NCBI GenBank assembly: GCA_012976225.1
Contig: JAAVVG010000023.1
Location: 310,001-374,000 of the forward strand
DNA from: Golubevia sp. BC0850
Taxonomy: Eukaryota; Basidiomycota; Exobasidiomycetes; Golubeviales; Golubeviaceae
DNA length: 64,000 nt
Direction of reading: 5' to 3'
The notes beneath the pieces were generated by a model. That model had not been told where the DNA came from and ran no database searches. It saw only the letters and a list, made by a program, of their open reading frames with translations. Position numbers and translations under genes: made by a program. This document shows, in pieces, positions 1 through 11,800 of the stretch. How positions within the stretch are numbered: position 1 is the stretch's first letter; each line of letters begins with the position of its first letter.

Positions 1-365
1 CTGACTCTTTCGTTTAGATGGTCTACGCAGTCGACTACGATCTGATGAGCTGGAGAGACTGGAATGCGCATGGCCCTGTAGATTGGCAACGGGAGGGGGG
101 GGGGTTGGTGACGTGGGACGATAGAAGTCAGATGAAAGCTGCGAAGAGAAGAGTTTGACGAGAATACTGAGACTCACCCAACTTCGAAGTATTGATCTTC
201 TTCTTCGTTGAACCTATGAGTATGGATTCTTCCACCAATTCTGTTGGCTGCTTCGAAGATCTCTACTTCATGACCTTGATCCTTGAGCAGAATTCCGCTG
301 CTCAAACCGGATATGCCTCCTCCGATAATACCGACTTTCATCTTCTTGAATATATGATGGGTCAA
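1..365 (-). CDS. FAD-dependent amine oxidase-like flavoprotein, 5' part (runs off left edge)
   Basis: This is the N-terminal FAD-binding part of a flavin-containing amine oxidase / NAD(P)-binding Rossmann protein. Exon 1 is 365 to 178 and opens with the dinucleotide-binding motif GIIGGGISGLSSG, an acidic end to strand two (EVEIFEA) and the RIGGRIHT motif of monoamine-oxidase-like enzymes. A GTGAGT donor follows. After a 102-nt intron (177 to 76) exon 2 (75 to the edge) continues in phase with EVG-AMRIPVSPAH, the expected G-A-M-R-x-P step of the family. The start may be at 365 or at the methionine at 341, which lies directly before KVGIIGGG and is my preference. The substrate cannot be told because the catalytic part lies outside the window. 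Family is clear, specificity is not. Confidence 0.85.
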
Positions 366-1217
366 GAGATTGTATTCTTGTGTTTGATGAAGTACTAGTT
401 GGATTGAAGGATGGAAAAGCAGGGGGGGGGGGAGATAAACTCATTTCGAAAGAAAAGTTCGAGAGCTTTTAAACCTGCTCCCTCTTCTTTTTAGCTTCTC
501 TTTCAAACAATTTGTTTTGCGATTACCTAATTCGCAGCACCTTTCAAGTCGACGCTCTTCTGTGATGCAGTGATGATCCACTCATCCTGCACATAGAGTT
601 TGCGCACTAGATTCAGAAACAAGAATCGATTGGCTTTGCTCTAATTTTTGATGGAAAGCTTTGTGATTAAAGATCACCAGCAAATCATCAAACAACCGAC
701 TTTCAACTCCATTGATGACTTTCGAGTTTCGACGGGCGAGTACGTTTCATCGGTGGAGAAGTCAGGAAAATACATCACTGCTTTTGATTAGTTGCGGTTG
801 GGGTATATGGTAGGCGGGCTCGAAGAAAAAAAGATGAATCACAGAATCAGAAGCTTGATGCGTGCGTCATTCATCAAGGATTCAAGAAGGGGTGAGCACG
901 AGCAGCGCATTAATCAAGATCAGTGACGTGACCGACCAAACTCATCTCCACTTCCCTCTTCACGAAAGTTGAAGTAAGGAGTTTCTGTTTCTGTTTTGAT
1001 TTCAGTGTGGATGTGGACACCTGGTGTGAAAACGATTTCAATGAGCAGGAGATGAATCGGAGAGTTTCGCAACGCACGGCACGGCACGGAATCGAATTGA
1101 GTGGAGACTTGGAGAGCGGTTTGGACGGTCGCTTCTTCTCTTTTCAGCATTTCCTTCTCGAATGAATAACTGGGTCTCATTCTTTCATTTTTTGACTCTT
1201 CTCTCGCATTCTTCAAC
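366..1217. promoter_or_regulatory. Divergent intergenic region between amine oxidase and MFS transporter
   Basis: An 852-bp stretch separating two divergently transcribed genes. It must hold both promoters. It contains an uninterrupted run of eleven G at 422-432 just upstream of the amine oxidase. I see no further gene and no clear TATA box. Confidence 0.5.
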
Positions 1218-2885
1218 ATGTCAGAAGGAACCTCAACCAACGCAACTACCGAGAAGAATGGAGAAGGGTTAGAACTCAGAAGCAGCGAACAGCGGCGGCA
1301 AGAGCTTGAAGTTCCAGAGGGTGGATTGAGAGCATGGATAGTAGTAATTGGAGCTTCCTTTGCCCTTTTTGCTACCTTCGGGGTGGTCAATGCTTATGGG
1401 TAAGTAGGGATGTTCGTGAGACTGAAAAACGAAGCGGAACGTTGACTTGATCTCTCTCTATTCTCACAGAGTCTTCCAAGATTACTACACTGGGAACAGA
1501 TTATCTCAACAATCTGAATCAGTCATCGCTTTAATAGGAGCAATTCAATTGTTCAGTCTTTATGGCTTGAGTCCTTTGGTTGGAAAAATCTTCGATGCGT
1601 TTGGAGTTGCTATTTTGATGCCGCTGGGCTCATTCCTAACGGTCTTTGGGGTCTTCATGCTATCGATCTGTGAGCCTGATCAGACTTATCAGTACTTCTT
1701 GTCTCAGGTAAGCTGAGTTGTTGAAATCCTTGCAGTAGCGTTCGCAAACGCAGCTCACGCTGACCCCACCTTCCCCTCCCCCAACGCCTTGCTCTACGAT
1801 TTCCCCTCTTTCGCAGGCAGTATGTTTTGGCATAGGTAATGCTATGGTTTTTACGCCAGCTCTGGCGATCGTGAGCCACTACTTCCGAAAGAGAAGAGGT
1901 GTAGTACTTGGAATAGTTGCGAGCGGATCCTCTCTCGGTGAGCTCTCCTTCTCACTTAACAGTACAGCATTTTTATAGTGCTTGAGAAATACACCTCCTC
2001 CAAACTAAACTCAATCTCGTCTCTTTTTGCTTCGTCTTGACCTCTCTTCCAGGTGGTGTAGTCTTCCCCATCGTTCTTCAGAGACTCTTTCCCCGAATCG
2101 GTTTCGGATGGACCATCAGAGTCGTTGGACTTTTAGTGTTGATCTGCCTCGCTATCTCTTGTCTAACTATGAGAACCCGTCTACCAAGCAGACCAATCCC
2201 AGCTTCAGAATTAACGAGCTTCATAGATTTAGGTGGCTTCAAAGATGTCAGGTTTTGTTTAATCTCAGCTGCTGCCTTTCTGATCTTCTACGGCTTGTTC
2301 ATCCCCTACTTCAACATCAAACAGTACGCTATAATCGGAGGTATGGATCCAAACCTAGCCGATTATCTTCTTCCGATCATTAATGCGTTTGGTGTCCCTG
2401 CCAGAATCTTACCTGGACTAGCTGCTGATAAAGTTGGAGTTCTCAACATATTACTTCCTCTAGTTCTCATCTCTGGAGTTTTGAATTTAGCTTTATGGAT
2501 GACAAGTTCAGGAGACGCAGCCATTATTGCCTATGCGTCACTCTACGGACTCTTTTCAGGCGGTTTTGTTTCACTTTTACCTGCTTACGTTGCTAAGTTA
2601 TCGCCTCCTGAGAAAGCTGGTGCGAGATTGGGAGCGGTTTATCTGGTGGTTGCGGTTGCAAATCTCGTGGGGACTCCTACAGGAGGAGCATTCATAAAAG
2701 TTAAAACGATAGAGAACTACCAACATTTGATTGGGTTCACGGGAGCGGTTGTTATGTGCGGAGGGATTTTGTCTTTCGCTACCAGGATGGTTGACGTTAG
2801 AATGATGAGGAAAGATGAGAACATTTTGCGGGAGAAGGAAGGTGTTGGTGTCCAAGAGAGTAGGTGGAGAATCAGAAAGGTTTAG
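1218..2885 (+). CDS. MFS transporter, monocarboxylate porter type (MCT/MCH-like)
   Basis: Four exons, 1218-1399, 1470-1707, 1817-1937 and 2053-2885, join in phase to 457 residues. A charged, cytosolic N-terminus is followed by PEGGLRAWIVVIGASF, the characteristic first-helix lead-in of fungal monocarboxylate-porter MFS proteins (TC 2.A.1.13, the group of yeast Mch proteins and animal MCTs), then GVFQDYY. About twelve hydrophobic helices can be counted, with a charged loop after helix six and a basic C-terminal tail. Introns are 69, 109 and 115 nt with canonical borders. Members of this family carry monocarboxylates, riboflavin or other small metabolites across the plasma membrane or organelle membranes; the sequence does not show which. 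Its neighbour on the left is transcribed divergently. Confidence 0.9.
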
Positions 2886-3156
2886 TGACTTGCAATTATG
2901 ATCTTCGTTTCATTATGAGCGTTAAAAACACATTTTATGCAGTATTTTATCTCTCTGTAACTGTTCGACTTGTATTTTGCTGTCAACAAAATCGCTACTT
3001 ACCTCGTTTCTCTCTGCTCGTAACTTCATCCCTTCCCAAATTTCTCCATCTCTGTTGACATGTTCTTATTTGGCTTGAATCTGGAACCGATGTCCCACCG
3101 GATTTAGAACCCGGAAAATGTCTTTTCAGCTTATTAAAAGGAAACGAATTGAATGA

Positions 3157-3573
3157 AAATATTCTGAAAGAGAAGGGGCTTCATTCCTGACCTTGTTGGA
3201 AACTCCACAGGTTTCGGCAGAGACTTTAGAGACAGTGCATCTTTGGGACATCAAATTCAAACTATCGAAAAAGGATAGAGCTTTGACCAAAGAAATGGAA
3301 GGATTTGACTTTCAAAGGGTGAAGGAACAAGGCATTCCGGAGGTTGTCAAACATTCACTGTTTTTTAAATACCCAAATCTCAAAACTTCAAGGTTATCGG
3401 CCAAACAGCAGCTTTTTGCTCAGTTGGATTTAAAAGATCTAAAGTTTAGTTCTCAAGGTGAAGTGAAATCAGATGAAGCTATTGACAGATACTCACTCAC
3501 TTTCCCTCGACTGAAGGAATTCAACAATTCAATCTCAGATTCTGTCAAATGGTTTTTCTTACACGGAGAATGA
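3157..3573 (+). pseudogene. Possible relic of an F-box/leucine-rich-repeat gene
   Basis: An open frame from about 3157 to a stop at 3573 has no credible start codon and no F-box, but its translation has the look of the leucine-rich part of the fungal F-box proteins in this window: LETVHLWD resembles IETLRLWD of the gene at 16.7 kb, and FPRLKEF resembles an LRR strand. An acceptor-like CCACAG precedes the LRR-like segment at about 3210. It could be the last exon of a decayed gene or an unrelated open frame. The flanking DNA (2886-3150) is AT-rich with nothing else visible. Evidence is weak and rests on by-eye similarity. Confidence 0.3.
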
Positions 3574-3840
3574 TCTGAGATCAAGAGTCAAGAGAAATTC
3601 AAGGAGCTGTGCTGTTATGATCGTGCTATATCGAAGAAGGAGGGCTTGGAAAGTTATCGTTGGCGCCTAGTAGTGGCTTTTTGTGGGCGTCAGGGCAAGA
3701 ATTCGTCATCGCATCTCTGGAAGGGATTCTGGAGAAATTGATTGAAAGAACCTTTTTTCTCAAAACGTTGATAAGATAGCTTGGTTGAAAAGAAGGAGGA
3801 AAGGGAGATCAATTCTCTATCCCTCTTCTGTTCCTCTATC

Positions 3841-3865
3841 ACTCCACTCCACTCCACTCCACTCC
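3841..3865 (+). repeat. (ACTCC)5 pentanucleotide repeat
   Basis: Five perfect copies of ACTCC end three bases before the start codon of the seven-helix membrane protein at 3869. It therefore forms the very end of that gene's 5' leader. Length polymorphism here would change the leader but not the protein. Confidence 0.95.
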
Positions 3866-3868
3866 AAG

Positions 3869-5504
3869 ATGGGACTTCCAGTTATGATTCGAGATGTGAT
3901 CATCACGGACATGGCTGTTTATGTCAGCTTTTGGGAGTTCATAATTCTGCTTCCAAATGAGTACATGATGTGAGTGGAGTTGAAGCTTGCGAAGGACGTC
4001 GGACGCCTATCGCACAAAGATTCTTAACAAGTCCTCTTCTTTCTTTTCTCTGATCCTCAGCTGGCACCGCTTATTCACTCAGGGAAGATGCAATCCTCCT
4101 GGTTGGTTTTGTATAACTCTGAGATACCTAATTGTGGTTGAAGCGTGAGTTCCGGGAGAGGCGAAAGAGAAGACTTTCAATATCTGACATCCGAATTTTA
4201 TGCTCTGTTCAATTCTCCCTGCAGTATCATTATCATTCTGTCAAGTTATGCCTTCACATTCAAGACTGACGCCGGCTGCAAGACGTGAGTAAAGCGAGCA
4301 ACGTTGCCCAGCCTCCCAATTCCTAAGACGACTCTCCCTGTTTCTGAAATTAATCTCAACAGAGTCGCAGTATTCAATGGTCTCACCACAATTTTGACTA
4401 CGGTCGTCAGAGGCTGTGCTATGGCAAATCGAGCAAATTCCGTTGCGTCCTCGACCCTGTTCTCTCAGAGAGGGAAGAGGTTTTCGACTCTCCGAATTTT
4501 GCAGGCTTCGATTGCAATTACGCTTCTGGCTTCGATCGCCGGTATAGCTGTCAGCGTCTGGGATCTCTACGTTAATCTAGGAGGATGGACATCAAGAGTC
4601 GATTTGGTGACTGGCTCCTGCTTCGATCCAAACGGAATCACGGGCGCTTTGACAGGTGCTTCAAGCTCTCTCTTTTGGGGTGGAATCGTAACGGTGGCCT
4701 TTGAGATCGTCTGCCTGGCAGCTGGTGAGTAAGAACGCCTTTTTCGAAGACTCGACAGTTGGTCTAATTCTGACGTCGATCTTTTCACTCTCAAACTCAG
4801 TCTTCCTCTCTCTTAGAACGCTTCGAATCTCTTGGAAGTTCTCTAAATTGGCAACCTCTTTAAGAACTCATTCTTTCGGGTTCTTCGCACTCGCGCTTCT
4901 TCTGGCCTTGATTCTCACGATCATCGCTTTGACTGAAAACGACGCCGCGCCCGTGTTGGCCAAGCCATTCTTTACTCTCCTCAATGTGGTGACAGTTAGG
5001 ATCATGCTCCAAGAACAATCGGTGCTAATGAAGAGAGTTCGGAATTCGAATATCATCGAGCCCAGAGAAGAAGCAATCGGAGGATCTCAAGATCGGGACG
5101 CTTTCCAGCAGCGGATTGCCATCGAACGTGGAAGAGCTCCTTCGAGCTTGAGAAAACTATCCTGTACCTCCAATAGAGCTCACGAAGACTTCAACAGAGA
5201 GGTGGAGAGACAGCAAGGGATCACGATTGAAAGGGAAGAGATCATCGATTTGGAGTACCTCAGCAACGAAGAGATATCTCCTACTCTTCAAAGCTATCCT
5301 ACCTTGTCAAGAGGCAGAATGAGGTCATCCTCCAACATTTCGGAAGGGCGGCCGAGGAAAAGTGATAGCAGTCTGTCTGATTTTACGCATCTTGGGAAAG
5401 TGGTGGATGATGATGATGCTTCTTCACAAGCTTCTCGAAGATGGCCGGCTTTGGCGAGGAACAGTGCCTCAGATGCTATAGATGGGAAGAGAGCTGATGG
5501 ATAG
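3869..5504 (+). CDS. Seven-helix integral membrane protein, DUF6533-like
   Basis: Five exons, 3869-3969, 4061-4144, 4225-4284, 4363-4724 and 4801-5504, join in phase to 436 residues. The first ~290 residues hold seven hydrophobic segments in a receptor-like arrangement. An early helix is followed by an acidic-aromatic turn (NEYMMIWHR) and then by LRYLIVVEA, a layout that resembles the fungal DUF6533 family (helix, E-x-x-x-IW, then an LRY helix). Two cysteines (GRCNP and AGCKT) frame the early loops. The C-terminal ~150 residues are polar, serine- and acid-rich and probably cytosolic. The function of such proteins is unknown; their expansion in basidiomycetes suggests sensing or membrane roles, but that is inference. 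The 3' end is convergent with the catalase-like gene, 218 bp away. Confidence 0.75.
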
Positions 5505-5722
5505 GAGAGGAGGGTGGAAGCATGTACATCTATCTAGACACGTTTATGTACGAGACTCTAGGATTTGTGTGTTGTTGTCAAGGCAATTCATTCGAGAGGC
5601 AAAGGGTGGATAAAGAACAAAGAGACATGTACAAGCGCAGATAGAACAATGAGTCCCGCTCAGAGAAAAGTCGAGAAAGAGCGGAAAGTAATCAGAAGGA
5701 AGAAGTCAGCGAGTTCGGTTGA

Positions 5723-7051
5723 TCAGGCGGGAATCTGGTCCAGGGAATCAACGGTGATCTCCTTTTCGCCATTTTCGCGACGACGCCAGGCGCTACTGGC
5801 TTTGTAAACCTAGAGAAGAAGACGACCGAGGGGAGGTCAGAAGTTAGACAGAGGCGCGAGCCGACTTCTTTGACTCCTGATGAGAAACTCACCCCTTTTC
5901 TCAATCTGTTGACAGAGCCGAGTGGACGGTGCTCCTCTAATCCATGCCACATATCGACACGGATGTTTTTCTCCCAGAAATGAACCGTCCTTGGATTGAG
6001 AGTGTCTTGTTTGGGAATAGTGACTTTGGCAATAGTTTTGAATGGGTATTGACTTTGATCCCAATCCTTTCGGGTATCCTCTACGGGCTGATCATCGAGA
6101 TTCTCCAACAATTGAGCTTGGAGATCATAAGTAGCTTCGTTATCCTTGAAGTAATCTTGACACCACTTCTTGAGAATGTGAGGTCCATCTTCTTTGGTGA
6201 CTTCTCTGTTCAAGGCTTCCTTTTGAGCGGGAGCAGTTGGAACGAGAACGAACTTGGCTACGTAATCTCCGAAACGAATCGCTGACTGAGAATATTGGCG
6301 ATGAGCTACGACGTTGACGTTAGGTAGATGGTTTCTTCCGTCTTGAACTGCATAGTCGTCTCTTTGCCTCAAAGCTTTGTCGAGACCAGCTCCATCGGCA
6401 CCATACTGAAGACGAAGTCCGATGATATCTCTGCAGACCTGAGAGGGGAGGAAAAGCGAAAAGGGAGTTACAATCTGCTCTCTCTCAGTCTTCTTTCAAC
6501 CTCAGTCTACTCACTCTGGCACTTCCAAGTTCTAAGGCACTGGCGTTGTTGAATTCCCAATCTTGGGTCTTGGGATCCTTCATGTCCTGACGAAGTTTTT
6601 TTCCTTCAATTCCAAAGACCTTCATTCCGATACCACGAGGCTGTGGAATGGTGTCTTCGATCATAGCGGTAGTCTCAGTCGAGTAGCGCATAGCTAGATC
6701 GTAGGTTCCAGGGTTCTTGAACATGCCTTGGGCTAAGTGAGGTGGAAGAAAGCCAACTTCCATCTTACCTCTCACGATACCTATACAGAAGGCGAGGGGA
6801 AAGAGGGGAGAGGGGGGTGAGGGGATGAACCGAGGATGAGTCGGGAGGGAGCCACCTAGGGATGCGACCATCACCACTTACCACTCACCTTGAGTTTTGA
6901 CGTGAGTACCAGAATAAGCAGCTTTACAGCCAGCCTTGACTGCTGCTTGAGCTGTATTGATCTGTTTCTCGACTTCATGAATCAAAGAATCCTCATCTGC
7001 GTCTTTGTGCTCTACACGACTGTCGTCCCATTTGATGTACTTTTCTGACAT
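5723..7051 (-). CDS. Catalase-like haem protein, y4iL type
   Basis: Four exons on the minus strand, 7051-6889, 6780-6515, 6438-5893 and 5809-5723, join in phase to 353 residues. This is much shorter than a classical catalase (~500). The fold shows as THVKTQG with a probable distal histidine (H50), then LAMRYSTE, the PRGIGMKVFG strand, an RQYSQSAIRFGDYVAK segment, and the end motif WHGLEEHRPLGSVNRLR followed by VYKASSAWRR. This end matches the catalase-like y4iL subgroup rather than true catalases, so hydrogen-peroxide dismutation is not assured; related proteins are annotated as haem peroxidase-like. There is no signal peptide and no C-terminal peroxisome signal (the protein ends DQIPA), so a cytosolic location is likely. 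The family is often bacterial, so transfer is possible, but the gene has normal host introns. Confidence 0.88.
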
Positions 7052-8025
7052 GGCGGTTGGTTTGATTCGTTGCTTTGAATATTTGAGTGAGTGGGTATGA
7101 GAGGTTGGAGGAAAAGGGAAGAGACGTTAGGGAAAAGAAGGGAAGACGACAAGGTTTTGTATGAAGCGAACCAAAAGCCGTCGATTACAAACGAGCGATT
7201 GACGTCGGACCGGTCAAGTGATGGACCTTTTTTTTCGAGTTTTTGTGGCTTCGAAATGCGAAATACTGGGTTGGTCCCAACCAGCGCAGGTCATAAGACA
7301 TCAAACTCCTAAGCATTCTCAGATACCGGGAGGGGTTTGCCACCGGAAATCTCGACCTGTTCGTTCCCTCCTGTCTCCTGCTGTCCACTGTCAATACATG
7401 GAAGGAAAGAAGGCAGAGATACAGTACAGAATCAAGTCGAGAAAGAACGAAATCAAATGCGGACGAGGATCGATAGGGGCAAAGGTTTCGAGCAAGTCGA
7501 ATTTGCCATCCGTTCGTACATCCAAATGCTGTCAGACTTTCGAATCATTCATCGTTTCTTTCTAGAATGCTTGATTAGAATTATGCGATGGAGATTTAGA
7601 AACAAGCAAAGAAAAGAGAAGGGAAATGAGAGGGAAAAAGATGAAGATAAGGACAAGAAAGATACAGAAGATCAAGAGGACGAGGAAAAGAAAAGGGAGA
7701 AAAGAATGATATACAAGAGCAGAAGTTGAGAGAAATCAAAGATTAAAAATTGTTGTGTTAGATGGAAAGATCGAATCGAACTCAAGTGGGGAAAAAAGGG
7801 ATGAACAAGAAATGGCAGGATTGGATTGTGATGTTTATGCTTTGAGATTGCTTGTGATTTGCTGAGACTTGTTGTTTGTTTGGGCAAAGAGCAAGATAGA
7901 GAGAGAGAGAGAGAGGGAGGAAGGGAAGACACTTAACAGCATGTTCTTGAAAGAAAATGTCCTTTTGCTTTGTAGCAGAGTGATTAAACGATTGGATTAA
8001 ATAGTGTTAGAAGATTGAATGAAAT
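7052..8025. other. Intergenic region, purine-rich on the plus strand
   Basis: This 974-bp gap holds the promoter of the catalase-like gene on its left and the 3' end of the Hsp20-tailed gene on its right. From about 7570 to 7920 the plus strand is almost all purine, including an (AG)n run at 7898-7915. Lysine/glutamate-only open frames here are by-products of that composition. No gene is supported. Confidence 0.6.
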
Positions 8026-8775
8026 TCAGGCCTGGGTTTGGGTCACTTCTTCCAACCTTTGTTGAGGAGGATTTTGAACGAAAGGAGTTAAAGGTCCTTG
8101 ATGACTTGAACTAACAACTCTTCTAGGAATGATAATCTTCAAGATCTCTGAATCGAATTCAGCTACGACTTGTCTCATTAAAGCGTCTCCACCAAAAGTG
8201 ACTCTTCTTTCTACATGTCCTCCCCCTTCTTCAGTCCAATTATCAGCAACGATGTGCAGGGTTCTATGATGTTTAGTTGCTAAAGTAATGTCGTTGATAC
8301 TGAAATTTGGTAATCTTAACTTCAAGACATATCGAGCTGGGGTAGTTTCGATAGTTAAATTAGTTGAAGCTGGAGCTTGACGATGATCTAGGAAAGGCAC
8401 ACTTGGAGGTGAAAGGGGTGAAACTAAACAGGGCGAGTCCGCTCTTTCTAAAGGTTGATGATTTAGAGGAGTCGAAGATAGGCTTGCACTTGAAGAAGAA
8501 GTTTGAGGAACTGCAATAGGTGAAGAAGGTAGAGCGTTTGAACCAGAATTCGAATAAGATTTTGAAACTTGAGCTCGAGGTGAAGATGGATTAGAATGCT
8601 CACTTCCTGGAGATTGAGGTTGAGATTGAGTTTGAGGTGGAACTAGCGAACGAGTGAAGGTTGTGGTGGTAGTTGTTGTAGTGGTAGTTAGAACGACCGA
8701 ACCATCTTGATTATGAACCATAGAGACTGGGGCCTCATAGTTACGAGTGAGACCCTGTTGAAGAGTGAAAGAGTG

Positions 8776-8827
<52 letters not shown>

Positions 8828-11800
8828 TAGAAAACCAAGAGAGGAAGCTTGATTAGCTCTTGAAGAATTGAACGATGTATGCGCTTATAGAAGTCTTCGC
8901 CCGGACTTCGCGTCTAAAGCGCTTGATTTGAAACTTGAGATTGGTTGAAAGTGGAACTTACTATTGATCCAAGACCATCTCTTCCAACTGTCCACCCTTC
9001 GAGGTCACCTCTCAATCCACTAGCTCTTCTATGATCGCCATCTTCGAAAGTTTGGTAATTTCTCTCAGAGTGTCCACTCATTGAGCCTGAGCTCAAGCTA
9101 GTTCCACTAGAAGGCCAACTTTCTCTTTCTTCATTATCACCCATGACAGCAGAAGTCGGTAACCTTCTGACACCAAGACCATCGGTTGCAGATGAAGTTC
9201 TACTATGGTGCTGCTGCTGTTGTTGTTGACTCAAAGTTCTATAGCTGGTAGTCTGAGTAGTATGAGAAGTTGAAGTTGAAGAACTTGGATAGGCGTAAGG
9301 TGGTTGAGAATGTGAATGAACCATTCCACTAGCACCTTCAGATGGTATGATAAAAGGACTGAAAGATGAATTGTTAACCATAGACCCTGTTCTTCTAGAA
9401 GTGTTGGAGTGAAGATTTCCATTCCTTGCAATCTGTTGAGGCGGTGGCATTCCATTTCCATCTTGACCCACTCTTCTGATCAAACCTCTAACCCCTTCTC
9501 TTTCCCTTTGAGCCGATTCCCAGGTCGAAAAACTTGCATGTCTACGAGCTGCTTCGGCGGAAACCGAAGAAGGAACAGAGCTAAGATTTCCATTCTGATG
9601 TTGATGAAGCTCTTCGTAAGGACTGCCTCGATTACCAAGGTAAGGCGAAGCTTGTTGAGACTGAGATTGAGTATTCCAATTTGATGAAGAGTTTTGATGG
9701 TTGAAGTTTTGAGATGGGCTATCCGAAAGGGAAAGAGAAGGAGAAGAAGAGACGCTGACATTCGAATTGGTGTTTGTTCTTCTGTGAGGGGTGTGAAGGT
9801 CTCTCTTTACTCCGAGACCGGCTCCAGGATCCCCCTCAGGTAGGAAACTCCTCCAGCTTTCCCTTCTCATCTTTTTTTTCTCCATTTCCTCCCAGGCTTC
9901 GCTCGAGATTCCTCCAAGAGCGTGCATTCCAGACTGAGTTGGACCTGGCAGAGAAAAGCTGGACAGCTGACTTGCTTGAGAAGTATTCGAGAGTCTTCTG
10001 ATGTGATCTTGAGAGGCGCTAGAAGAGCTTCCGTAGGCGTAGGCATAAGCAGTTCCGTTGTTCTGATTGGCTCCCGTGGTCGAATCAGCTGCTGAGCCTC
10101 CACTCGATGGGAAGGGTTCTCCAGGTCCATTTCCAATTCCATTCGATCCATAAGAGCCAACTCCGAGTTGAGCCAACTGGGAAGAGAGTGAGGTGGCGCT
10201 CGGTGTGTTCATCGCAGCTATTCCCAAAGCTGAGGCCTCAGATGAGGCGATTGCAGACGAAGAGTTCTGCCTGGAAGTCTTCTTGAATCGATCTTCTCCT
10301 AATCCATGTCCTCCACTGGCGCTGCTGTTCCCAGAGATACTTCCAGCTGTGCTACGAGTTCCATCTTCTGCGCCTGGATCGGCGAAGTAGGGATCGTGTA
10401 GAGGCAGCAAGCTCCTCCAAGAATCCGGTGAGGCCAACGATGCTCGAAGTGAGATTCCAGTAGAAGTGGTTGGTGAAGTTGGTGCGCCTCCAGGACCTGA
10501 AGCAGTGCTGGTTGTTGGACTTGAGCCTGGGATTGAAGAGGATGAGAAGGAGGAAGGATCTTGATTGTTTGACATTGATGAAGGGGCTGGACGACGAAGA
10601 GTAGAAGAGGCTCCACTCATTCCGATTGGTCTAGAAGGTTCCAGAGAGGATGATGGTGAATGAGAAACTGATGGGATGCTGTTTCCAATATCTTCAGTCA
10701 TTGCAAATTCCATTGCTTCTTCGATTGGATCTCGATCTCGATCCGGAGCCGCTGCTGCTGGAGTCTGAGCAGCTGAATTAGAGGTGGAAGCGGTGTGAGA
10801 AGGTGAAGCTGGACGAGAGGTTGATGAGGTAAATGCTGAAGGTCTTGATAGTTGAGACATCTGTTGTGTTGGCGAGATTCTGGCTGGAAGAGCGGTGTGA
10901 CTTGAAGATGCAGAAGCAGGAGTTGAGGTTGAGCTTTGAGTGTCTTGACAGGCGTTCCGCCCGTCCCTAGAGAGCAGACCACTGGCATTTAGGGAAGAAT
11001 TGTTAGCGATAGACTGCAGATTTTGAAGATCTTGAGTGTCTGGTTCAGGATCTGGGTACTCAATCCTGCTTTCTGTCACCACCGATGGTCTCGATTCCAG
11101 GACTTGCTTTTCTGAACTTTCTGCCCGACCCCACATCCCTCTTTCGTATTTCTCTGGAGTAGTGACGTCACTCGCAGCGCTACTCTCCGCTGAGGAGGTA
11201 GAGAGCCGAGGTACTTCCTCTTGATGGGCTTGGCTAGAGGTTGAAGGAAGAGGACTTCCGTCTCCCCTCTGTAGTTGAGTTGCGTCTCTTAGAATAGAAG
11301 GAGATGATAGAGAAGCTAAAGAAGCGTACTTTGCAGCAGCTTGAAGTTGAGCCTCTTGTTGAGATCTATTCTGTGATTTCTCATCTTGACTAATAATCCC
11401 CAGTCCTCCATTCCTCTGATTTCCAATCTCCTCCGTTGGTCGAATCCCACTATTTGACGATGTTCTTTCTGAAGATTGTTGTTCATTTCTACCATTAGAT
11501 CTATCGTTGTCTTCTGATCTCTTCCGCCTTTCCTCTACTCTTTCGACTAGGGCACCAGCTCTTGTCCTGTCTCCAGCCAAGACCGGAGTAGGTCTCTGCA
11601 TGTGAGCATGCATATGCATGTACATGTCTCTTTCAGCTTGAGCTTGCGCTCTCTCTATCCGTTCGTTCTCTGCTTCTTCGAACCCAGGAGAGCCTTCTGC
11701 CCTAGGACCGAGAGGGGATCTCCTAGAAACGTAATGAGCTTGCTTCTCCTGTTCGGCTGCCATTCTTGACAGTCTCTCGACCGTACTACTGGCGTTCTTC

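Noticed and set aside
95-104. Run of ten G inside the amine-oxidase intron, paralleled by a G11 run at 422-432
   Set aside because: Considered as G-quadruplex or repeat element; single homopolymer runs are common and no repeated G-tract pattern is present.
7337-7729. Open frame rich in Lys/Glu/Asp
   Set aside because: Product of a purine-rich tract in the 3' region of the minus-strand Hsp20-tailed gene.
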